Source: QHXQ01 sp036389375
GTDB lineage: Bacteria; Acidobacteriota; Blastocatellia; Pyrinomonadales; Pyrinomonadaceae
Length of the DNA stretch: 30,943 bases
Reading direction: 5' to 3'
Assembly: GCA_036389375.1 (NCBI GenBank)
Contig: DASVQA010000175.1
Coordinates: 1-30,943, forward strand
Shown here: positions 17,173 to 23,416 of the stretch, piece after piece
Numbering within the stretch: the stretch's first letter is position 1
Layout of the letters: each line of letters begins with the position of its first letter
Made by a program: the position numbers and the translations under genes
The notes under the pieces: model-generated
The model's database searches: none
What the model was told of the DNA's origin: nothing
Seen by the model: the letters and a program-made list of their open reading frames with translations, nothing else

Positions 17173-17850
17173 TCAGATTTGATGCGCCACGATGTCGAAG
17201 CTGAGTTTCAGCTTGTCGCGGACGCGAATCGTGCCGTGTACGGCCGCCGTGGCCTGCACGTTGTAATCGCCGCGCTTGATGGTGAACTCGCCGCGCGCGC
17301 GCAGGTCTGGGCCGTTTAAGGTGACGAGTGCGGGGATGTTGATGCGGCGCGTGACGCCGTGCAGCGTCAGATCGCCTGTGAGGCGCACGGCGAAACCGTT
17401 TGGCGTCGGGCGCACGCTGACCTGCGTGCTGCGAAAAGTGATCTCCGGATATTTCGTCGTCTCCAACACCAGTTCGCGTATCTCGCGGTTGATGATCTGC
17501 TTCTGTTGTTCGGTGAAGACGGCGCGCGTCTCGGCGAGCGAATCGGCGCGGACGGTCAACGTGAGCGAAGCGGGCGCGACGGCGTCGGGCGTTAGCTCGG
17601 CCGCGCCCGTGAAGTCACGCGCCGCGATGAAGTGGTCGTGCCCTTTGAACCATAGCAGCCCGCCTGAATGCGTCCGCACGATGAAACTGCTCTGCGCCGC
17701 GTCGAGTTGGTAGCGCACCGCGCGCGGACGCACGGCGGCTGAAGTTGGCGCGGCAACGTTGCCCCCCCGAACGAGGCGCGCGCCGCCGGTCGCAACCGCG
17801 AACAACAAAACGCAGCCGCACATGCGCCAGACCGAAAGACGAAGCCCCAT
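17173..17850 (-). CDS. YceI-like periplasmic lipocalin-fold protein
   Basis: From the ATG at 17850 (AAGGAG 7 bases upstream) the protein is 225 residues. A signal peptide is visible (MGLRLSVWRMCGCVLLFAVATGG without its cleavage site given). The YceI-type domain starts at YQLDAAQSSFIVRTH and continues through FKGHDH, YPEITFRST, LTGDLTLHGVTRRI and ends RDKLKLSFDIVAHQI. YceI domains are beta-barrels that bind isoprenoid or amphiphilic ligands. The function here is not known. An earlier GTG at 17871 is open but unlikely, as it lies upstream of the good ribosome site. The gene is divergent from the Spy-like gene; 129 bp separate its stop from the DUF1015 start, so the two may or may not share a transcript. 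Confidence 0.85.
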   Translation of the reverse strand: MGLRLSVWRMCGCVLLFAVATGGARLVRGGNVAAPTSAAVRPRAVRYQLDAAQSSFIVRTHSGGLLWFKGHDHFIAARDFTGAAELTPDAVAPASLTLTVRADSLAETRAVFTEQQKQIINREIRELVLETTKYPEITFRSTQVSVRPTPNGFAVRLTGDLTLHGVTRRINIPALVTLNGPDLRARGEFTIKRGDYNVQATAAVHGTIRVRDKLKLSFDIVAHQI

Positions 17851-18114
17851 ATTTATTCTCCTTACGTTCACGTTTCTGCCGCGTGCGCGGGCCGCGCCGC
17901 TTGGCCTTCAAAGGCTATTTAAGCTGCGAGTCGTCAGATAGAGGCGGCATCGGTTAGGGGGTTTTGACCGGCCGGAATTATCTGTCTGTTGCCTTGCACC
18001 GTCAAGGCGTTCAGCCCGCACGCACAGTCTCGGCCGGCGGCATGCTCTCGCGCTCACGCCCGGCGCGCGTGTACAATGCGGGCCGGACTCATAGTCGAAC
18101 GGAAAGGAAGACCG
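17851..18114. other. 264-bp divergent intergenic region (YceI / Spy-like)
   Basis: No gene is supported. A TACAAT at 18072-18077 could be a -10 element for the plus-strand gene, but no convincing -35 is seen. The rest is GC-rich without clear repeats. Confidence 0.35.
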
Positions 18115-18687
18115 ATGCGCCACACTTTCATCATCATCTTTGCATTCTGCGCGCTGTGCGCGTGTGCAACTGCGACCGTTGCGCAAGACAAATCCACGCC
18201 TTACGCCGGCCAAGAACAGCGTCCATTGAAGGCGCTCGCCCCTGAAGAGGTCGCGGAATTGCGCGCCGGGCACGGCATGGGGCTGGCGAAAGCGGCCGAG
18301 TTGAACCACTATCCGGGGCCGCGGCACGTGCTCGACCTTGCCACGCAACTGGAACTTACACCCGTGCAGCGCAGCACCGCGCAAGCGATCTATGAACGCA
18401 TGCACGCGCGTGCGGTCGAACTCGGCGCGCAGGTCATCAGCAAGGAGCAGGAACTCGACCGCCGCTTCGCGCACGAACACATAGATGCGGCCACGCTTGA
18501 GGCGCTGACGGCCGAGATCGCCGCGCTGCAAGGACGCCTGCGCGCTACACACCTCGCCGCGCATCTTGAGATGAAGCGCCTGCTCACGCCCGCACAGATC
18601 AGACGCTATGATGCGCTGCGCGGCTACGACAAGGCTGCGCCGGACACGACGCCGCAGCCGCACACGCACGATCATGGCTCACGTTAG
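18115..18687 (+). CDS. Spy/CpxP-like periplasmic protein
   Basis: From the ATG at 18115, preceded by AAGGAAG, the protein is 190 residues. An N-terminal signal sequence (MRHTFIIIFAFCALCACA) is followed by a helical domain with two LTPxQ-type motifs (ELTPVQRS near residue 80 and LLTPAQIRR near 160), as in Spy/CpxP metal- or stress-responsive chaperones. The CACA context could also be a lipobox. The tail is His-rich (PHTHDHGSR), suggesting metal binding. A longer frame from 17989 adds an unconserved GC-rich leader and is rejected. It starts a plus-strand run with PCD and the rhodanese. Confidence 0.78.
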   Translation: MRHTFIIIFAFCALCACATATVAQDKSTPYAGQEQRPLKALAPEEVAELRAGHGMGLAKAAELNHYPGPRHVLDLATQLELTPVQRSTAQAIYERMHARAVELGAQVISKEQELDRRFAHEHIDAATLEALTAEIAALQGRLRATHLAAHLEMKRLLTPAQIRRYDALRGYDKAAPDTTPQPHTHDHGSR

Positions 18688-18779
18688 CGTTTGCGCGCCG
18701 GCAGGAACTGGAAACGCTGCTGCGCGCTCTGGCCGCGCGCCGAGTTGGCAGCATTATTAACCGACGTTGAGGAGACATG

Positions 18780-19118
18780 ATGAGCAAGTTGGCGAGCCGC
18801 ACCTGTATCCCGTGTCATGGCGGCGTGCCGCGTCTGCGCGGCGCGGAGCTATCAGAGATTTACGCTAAAGAAGTGCCGGGCTGGACGTTGGTGGACGAGC
18901 ACCATCTATTGCGCGCCTACAAGTTTCAGAACTTCAACGAGGCGCTTGCATTCGTCAATCGTATCGGCACGCTCGCCGAAGCCGAGGGGCATCACCCCGA
19001 CATCGCGTTCGGCTGGGGCTACGCCGAGATCAAAATCTACACGCACGCCATTGACGGCCTCAGCGAAAGCGACTTCATCCTCGCCGCTAAAATCGACGCG
19101 CAGACAGAACCGGCCTGA
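18780..19118 (+). CDS. 4a-hydroxytetrahydrobiopterin (pterin-4a-carbinolamine) dehydratase
   Basis: This 112-residue protein has the conserved N-terminal CxPCxGGVPRL, the W-rich middle (VPGWTLVD), and the catalytic stretch EGHHPDIAFGWGYAEI followed by THAIDGLSESDF. The His-His pair is the active site. It dehydrates the 4a-hydroxy pterin formed by aromatic amino acid hydroxylases, and homologues may also serve in molybdopterin-related pathways. Two ATGs are adjacent; the second (18780) is 5 bases from AGGAG and is preferred over 18777. No hydroxylase gene is present in this window. Confidence 0.93.
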   Translation: MSKLASRTCIPCHGGVPRLRGAELSEIYAKEVPGWTLVDEHHLLRAYKFQNFNEALAFVNRIGTLAEAEGHHPDIAFGWGYAEIKIYTHAIDGLSESDFILAAKIDAQTEPA

Positions 19119-19190
19119 CGCACGCGCGCCCAAACGTAGCTGCCCGGCGCACCGCTCAATTCGTAAAGCACCTTTCGCCCGACGACTGAA

Positions 19191-19227
19191 ACGCGCTATC
19201 ATCTTTGCGCGTTGACGCGCTATCATC
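19191..19227. repeat. 13-bp direct repeat upstream of the rhodanese gene
   Basis: ACGCGCTATCATC occurs at 19191-19203 and again at 19215-19227, a 24-bp period. Each contains TATCAT, which resembles a -10 element. It may be a duplicated promoter or operator; no clear -35 accompanies either. Confidence 0.5.
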
Positions 19228-19262
19228 ACTCTCACGTCAAGCCGACTTGGGAGTAAGCACAC

Positions 19263-19808
19263 ATGAAACAAAAACATCTTTCGCTTTGTCTGACCTTGAT
19301 CGCCTTCGCGTCTTTGCTGGTCGCACCGGTACGGGCGGCGCAGGACGATGGCGTGGCGCGCATCACGCTCGCTGAGTTCAAGGCGCTGCTGGCCAGCGCC
19401 AGCCCGCCCTTTGTCATAGACGTGCGCAGCGGCAGCGGCAGCAAGATCAGGGGCGCGCACGTCATCCCGCTGGCCGACATCGAAGCGCGGTTGAGCGAAA
19501 TCCCGCGCGACCGCCCTATTGTCACCTACTGCGCTTGACCGAACGAACACTCAAGCGCCCGTGCGGCGCAGATTCTGCAAGCCAAAGGTTACACACAGGT
19601 GCACGCGCTCTTAGGTGGCTGGAACGCCTGGGTCACAGACGGCGGCGCAACCGAGCCGACCGAGAATGTCGTGCAAACTGCGCCGCCGCAGCCCGCCCCG
19701 ACACCTGCGCCGGCCGCTGTGAAGAACTCCAACGCGAACACGAGAACCGGCCGCACCCGGCCACGCCGCAATCGCCATTACGGCAAACGACCTGCGCCGA
19801 CCGACTGA
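19263..19808 (+). CDS. Secreted rhodanese-domain protein with in-frame TGA, candidate selenoprotein
   Basis: The ATG at 19263 (GGGAG 9 bases upstream) opens a signal peptide (MKQKHLSLCLTLIAFASLL) and a single rhodanese domain: FVIDVRSGS (50-58), GAHVIPL (64-70) and IVTYC (86-90). Codon 92, TGA at 19536-19538, interrupts the active-site loop as C-A-TGA-P-N-E. The same frame then continues with HSSARAAQILQAKGY and LLGGWNAW, the exact second half of a rhodanese domain, and stays open to the TGA at 19806. Relatives I recall have Cys at this place (YCxCPNE), so selenocysteine is the best reading. A GC hairpin follows at 19555-19569. The tail after about residue 125 is Pro/Ala-rich and basic. The alternative is a nonsense mutation or sequencing error, giving a 91-residue fragment. 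Confidence 0.72.
19555..19569 (+). promoter_or_regulatory. Candidate bacterial SECIS hairpin
   Basis: GCGCC (19555-19559) pairs perfectly with GGCGC (19565-19569) around the loop CGTGC. The loop starts 22 bases after the TGA, inside the usual 16-37 range, and has G then T as its second and third bases. Two further pairs (TC with GA) could extend the stem below a small internal loop. It is short, so it is supportive rather than decisive. Confidence 0.45.
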
Positions 19809-19868
19809 ATTTAGCTTTGTTCGGCGCGGCGGCAGCCGCCGCGCCGAAGCGACCTGAAGCCGCGCCGC

Positions 19869-19920
19869 CAAACATCGGAGGGCACAGAGACTTGATTATC
19901 TCTGTGCCCTCCGATGTTTG
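19869..19920. terminator. 22-bp perfect-stem hairpin, bidirectional terminator
   Basis: Arms 19869-19890 and 19899-19920 are exact reverse complements around an 8-base loop. It lies between the converging rhodanese and VWA genes, 60 bp after the rhodanese stop. Neither side has a long T-run. Confidence 0.75.
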
Positions 19921-19989
19921 CTCTGTGTCTGTGTGTGCCGACCGGCCACACGCGTCGCCGCGTGCCTTAGTCCCAGGCCGGCCGGGCGG

Positions 19990-21321
19990 CTAACGCACGC
20001 GACTCTTCTTCCGTTTCAGAAAATCAATCAACACGAACTGCGAGAGGTTGCCCGGCGTGGCAAAGTAAGCCTTGCCGCTCGTCATCGCGGTCATCTGTTT
20101 GACGAACTCAACGAGGTAGTAGTCCGAGGCCAGCATGAACGTGTTAATCATCACGCCCGCCTTGCGGCACGCCTGCACCTCCTTGAACGTCTCGCCCATG
20201 ACGAGCGGATCGTTACCCATCGAATTCTTGTAGAGCCTACGCGTCGCCGCGCCTGCGCCCGCCGCCGCCGACCTGCGCGCCGCACCCTGCGCGCCCGTGC
20301 CTTCGATGAAGCACGCGGTCGGCTTGCCGTCCGTCACCATCACGATCTGCTTCATCTCTTTGCGCTGCGCCTGTAAGAGCCGGCGCGCCAGCCGCAAGCC
20401 CTCTGCCGTATTGGTGTGATAAGGCCCCACCTGCGTGGTCGCCAGCCGCGCGAGTGGCAACTCTTCCGCGCCGTCGTGAAAGAGCACGACCTTCAACGAG
20501 TCGCCGGGATACTGCGTGCGGATCAGGTGCGCGAGCGCAAGCGCCACCTTCTTCGCGGGCGTGAACCGATCTTCGCCGTAGAGGATCATCGAGTGCGAGC
20601 AGTCGAGCATAACAACGGTCGCGCACGACGATTGATAATCGCACTGGTGCACGTGCAGATCGCCATACTCAAGATTAAGCGGCACGGTCAAGCCTTCGCG
20701 CTTGATCGCGGACATGAGCGTCGCGTTCACGTCCAGATTGATCGTGTCGCCGAACTCGTAAGGCTTCGAGACCTGCGCCGCCTCCACGCCCGTCGCCATG
20801 TGCGGCGTGTCATGTCGCCCGACCGAGCTTTTGCCGAAACTGCCGAGCAGATTGCGGAGCGTCTTGTAGCCGAGAAAGTCCAAGCCTTTCTCCGTCACCT
20901 CGAACTTGACGTTACGCGGCAGCGATTCTTCCGCGCGCCCCTGTCCACCCTGTCGCCCTTTGCGCTGCTGCCGTTCGGTCGGCTGCTCCTCGCGCAGATT
21001 CAAATAGCCTTCTTCGACCAACCGCTCGATCAACTGATTCAACAACTCTTCAAGCTGCGACCCCTTGAAGCGCCCCTCGTTCTCCGCCAACATCTCGCGC
21101 ACGTCCTGCTCGTCCAGCTCGCCCTGCTCCAAAAGCGCCTGCAAGAGGGCCTGCCTGAGCGCATCGAGCGATGTGTCCTGCTGCCGCCGCTGCCGCGTCC
21201 AGTAGTAATCGTCGTCATAACCCGACTGCAAGAGCGAATCCTGCAATGCCTCCATCAGGTTGCCGAGATTGACGCCCGACACGTCGAAGCCTTTGAATCT
21301 GGAATAGCGTATGAACTTCAT
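19990..21321 (-). CDS. VWA domain protein, partner of a MoxR-like ATPase
   Basis: This 443-residue protein has an N-terminal helical region with charged, Gln-rich linkers (about 40-135) and a C-terminal von Willebrand A domain from about residue 233. The metal-ion site DxSxS is D240-C-S-H-S244, with a Thr in PYHTNTAEG and the Asp of VTDGKPTA. A low-complexity Ala/Gly/Arg insert (near AARRSAAAGAGAATRR) sits in a loop after the fourth strand. Such proteins work with MoxR-type AAA ATPases in assembly or metal insertion. Its ATG overlaps the HicA stop by one base (TAATG), so it is translationally coupled to the toxin gene. Its usual partner gene lies two genes upstream. Confidence 0.88.
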   Translation of the reverse strand: MKFIRYSRFKGFDVSGVNLGNLMEALQDSLLQSGYDDDYYWTRQRRQQDTSLDALRQALLQALLEQGELDEQDVREMLAENEGRFKGSQLEELLNQLIERLVEEGYLNLREEQPTERQQRKGRQGGQGRAEESLPRNVKFEVTEKGLDFLGYKTLRNLLGSFGKSSVGRHDTPHMATGVEAAQVSKPYEFGDTINLDVNATLMSAIKREGLTVPLNLEYGDLHVHQCDYQSSCATVVMLDCSHSMILYGEDRFTPAKKVALALAHLIRTQYPGDSLKVVLFHDGAEELPLARLATTQVGPYHTNTAEGLRLARRLLQAQRKEMKQIVMVTDGKPTACFIEGTGAQGAARRSAAAGAGAATRRLYKNSMGNDPLVMGETFKEVQACRKAGVMINTFMLASDYYLVEFVKQMTAMTSGKAYFATPGNLSQFVLIDFLKRKKSRVR

Positions 21322-21518
21322 TACTTCTTTCCCTTTGGTTCAGTTACTTGCAGGTCTCGGCAGATTTTTCGCGCGAGAAAATCATTTATTTCACGATGTC
21401 TTGGAATCGTTGATGATACCCGCGATGCTCGATTGATGTAAACAGTGTGGTTGCTGCCCTCACGAAAGAACACACAGCCGTGTTGTTCCAAGTGCCTGAT
21501 CAAATCGACTCTTTTCAT
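21321..21518 (-). CDS. hicA: HicA-type mRNA interferase toxin
   Basis: This 65-residue protein has the HicA/YcfA dsRBD-like fold signature: MKRVDLIRHLEQHGC, REGSNHTVYIN with the catalytic His in SNH, and PRHREINDFLARKICRDL. Length is typical. HicA cleaves mRNA independent of codon context unless bound by HicB. Its stop codon overlaps the next gene's start. It is separated from hicB by 162 bp of AT-rich DNA with inverted repeats, longer than the usual few bases, so it may have its own promoter. Confidence 0.88.
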   Translation of the reverse strand: MKRVDLIRHLEQHGCVFFREGSNHTVYINRASRVSSTIPRHREINDFLARKICRDLQVTEPKGKK

Positions 21519-21535
21519 ATCAAGCCCAACCTTAC

Positions 21536-21554
21536 TTCATAAACATATTATGAA
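21536..21554. promoter_or_regulatory. Inverted repeat upstream of hicA, possible operator
   Basis: TTCATAA (21536-21542) and TTATGAA (21548-21554) are perfect inverted arms with a 5-base spacer, 18 bases upstream of the hicA ATG in AT-rich DNA. Position fits a repressor site or a promoter region. Confidence 0.4.
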
Positions 21555-21616
21555 TAGTAGCAGGAGGGCCGATAGAAATTTGTAAAAGTCACTTTATTGT
21601 TGTAAATACAGGGATT

Positions 21617-21670
21617 GTTTTCCACAGCCTTGGGAAATCGCTGTGGAAAACTTTTTCGTTCTGTGGAAAA
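21617..21670. repeat. 12-bp inverted repeat with three TTTTCCACA (DnaA-box-like) nonamers
   Basis: Arms 21617-21628 and 21640-21651 are perfect inverted repeats of GTTTTCCACAGC around 11 bases. A third copy of the core, TGTGGAAAA, is at 21662-21670. The core differs by one base from the TTATCCACA DnaA box. It lies in the hicB-hicA gap. It could be a hairpin, a protein-binding cluster, or chance. Confidence 0.5.
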
Positions 21671-21680
21671 GTCTGTGAAA

Positions 21681-21896
21681 TCAACTGCCAAGTTTTTCGC
21701 GAAAGACTTCGCCATCTTTGATTCTCTCGCGAGCTAAATGGCGGTTGGCTTCTAACACGAGAGCAGTAGCCTCTATTAGGTTTTCACGCGCTTCTTCCAA
21801 CGTTGTGCCCTGTGAATTAGCTCCAGGTAGTTCTTCGACAAAGGCGATATAGCCTTCTGGAACTTTCAGGTAAACAGCATTTAGAGTTAAATCCAT
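21681..21896 (-). CDS. hicB: HicB-type antitoxin, short form
   Basis: This 71-residue protein matches the HicB partial RNase H-like fold: EGYIAFVEELPGANSQGTTLEEARENLIEAT, with the ELPG and TTLEEA segments of the family. It lacks the C-terminal DNA-binding region of longer HicB forms, so autoregulation may need another factor. The Shine-Dalgarno AGGAG overlaps the MoxR stop codon and the gene starts 8 bp after it. It should neutralise the HicA encoded downstream. Gene order hicB then hicA is one of the two orders known. Confidence 0.85.
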   Translation of the reverse strand: MDLTLNAVYLKVPEGYIAFVEELPGANSQGTTLEEARENLIEATALVLEANRHLARERIKDGEVFREKLGS

Positions 21897-21904
21897 GGCC
21901 GCTC

Positions 21905-23374
21905 CTAGCTGTATCTTCCTGTCTCAGTCAGATCATCGTAGATCATCCCGCGCCGATCCTTTTTGGCTTTGGTCGCGGCGGTGTAGCCGCCTTCTTCGTT
22001 GCGGCTGATCTTGTTCTGGGCGTAGAGACCTTCGAGGACGAACTCGCAGGCCGAGACGACTTGCGCATCGTCCGTGCGTTTGAAGTCGAAGGGAATGGTG
22101 ACGGTGTCGAGCAACTCCGGCACGGCTTCGAGCAGCGTGACGCACTCGGCGGCCGAAGCCGTGTCGGCGAGCCGGAGCGTGTTGCCTTCGTCGAACCAGC
22201 GGACGGTGCGCGTGAAGTCTATGCCGACGAAGTAGCCCTCGAATATTTCGCCGGCGGCGCGTTTGATCAGGTCGCGCGCGATCTTCGACGCACCCACCTG
22301 CTCGCCTTCGTATTCGAGTTCCATCTTGCCGGTCATCGAAGGGGCGGCGGCGTACACGTCCGAGATGCGCGGCACGATGTCGTCCTCGCCCGTCAGGAGC
22401 GCACGTCGCTCGGCATTCGAGACAAGCGATTCCATAACCGTGATCGGCAACCGCTGCGAAACGCCGGAACGCTTGTCGACGCGGCTGTCGTCGCGCGCCT
22501 CGAAGGCGATCTGCTCGACGAGTTCACGTATGAAATCGGGCACGCGTAGCGTCCCGTTGATGCCCTCGCGCTTCGTCCAAGCCTCCTGCTGCGTGATCTC
22601 GACGCCAAGTTGGAGATCGGCCGGGTAGTGGGTCGTGATTTCAGCGCCGATGCGGTCTTTCAAAGGCGTGATGATCTTCCCGCGCGCCGTGTAATCTTCG
22701 GGGTTGGCGGAGAAGACGAGCAGCACGTCGAGCGGCAGACGCACGGGATAACCTTTAATTTGCACGTCGCCCTCTTGCATGATGTTGAAGAGGCCGACCT
22801 GAATTTTGCCCGCCAGATCGGGTAGCTCGTTGATGGCGAAGATGCCGCGATTGGCGCGCGGCAGCAGCCCGTAGTGGATCGTCAACTCGTCGCTCAACAG
22901 ATGCCCGCCCTTCGCCGCCTTGATCGGATCAACGTCGCCGATGATGTCGGCTACGGTCACGTCGGGCGTAGCCAGTTTTTCGACAAAGCGCGCATCGCGC
23001 CCGACCCAAGTGATCGGCGTCTCGTCGCCCATCTGCTCAACCAACTGCCGGCCCGTCGCGCTGATCGGCTGGAAGGGATCGTCGTTAATCTCGGAGCCGG
23101 CGATGACGGGGATCGCTTCGTCCAAGAGTGCGGTCAGTTGCCGGATGATGCGGCTCTTGGCCTGTCCGCGCAGGCCCAACAAGATCAAGTTGTGGCGCGC
23201 GAGCAGCGCGTTGGCGATCTGCGGCACGACCGTCTCGTCGTAGCCGACGATGCCGGGAAAGATGCGTTCACCGGCGCGCAGTTTCTCGATTAAGTTTGCG
23301 CGCAGTTCATCTTTGATCGAACGCACGCGGTAGCCGCTCTGTTTCAGTTCGCCCAGTGTCTTTGCTTGTATCAT
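21905..23374 (-). CDS. MoxR/magnesium-chelatase-like AAA+ ATPase
   Basis: From the ATG at 23374 the protein is 489 residues. The longer frame to 23416 begins at a TTG without support. The Walker A is a variant, GLRGQAKS (67-74), instead of GxxGxGKS; the invariant Lys73-Ser74 are kept. Later come a chelatase-like segment (LPRANRGIFAINELPDL), NIMQEGDVQIKGYPV and a FSANPEDYTARGK sensor region. It resembles the ATPase subunit of magnesium chelatases and is often paired with a VWA protein; that partner is at 19990-21321 in the same operon, beyond the HicBA module. The substrate is unknown. The Nudix-MBL gene ends 42 bp upstream. Confidence 0.87.
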   Translation of the reverse strand: MIQAKTLGELKQSGYRVRSIKDELRANLIEKLRAGERIFPGIVGYDETVVPQIANALLARHNLILLGLRGQAKSRIIRQLTALLDEAIPVIAGSEINDDPFQPISATGRQLVEQMGDETPITWVGRDARFVEKLATPDVTVADIIGDVDPIKAAKGGHLLSDELTIHYGLLPRANRGIFAINELPDLAGKIQVGLFNIMQEGDVQIKGYPVRLPLDVLLVFSANPEDYTARGKIITPLKDRIGAEITTHYPADLQLGVEITQQEAWTKREGINGTLRVPDFIRELVEQIAFEARDDSRVDKRSGVSQRLPITVMESLVSNAERRALLTGEDDIVPRISDVYAAAPSMTGKMELEYEGEQVGASKIARDLIKRAAGEIFEGYFVGIDFTRTVRWFDEGNTLRLADTASAAECVTLLEAVPELLDTVTIPFDFKRTDDAQVVSACEFVLEGLYAQNKISRNEEGGYTAATKAKKDRRGMIYDDLTETGRYS

Positions 23375-23416
23375 TGCCTGTTTACCCGATCCTTGTTGTG
23401 ATATGTCGCGCTTCAA

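Noticed and set aside
19535..19993. 152-aa open frame after the rhodanese TGA, in another frame
   Set aside because: It is Arg/Pro-rich with no domain and overlaps the conserved rhodanese second half in the true frame.
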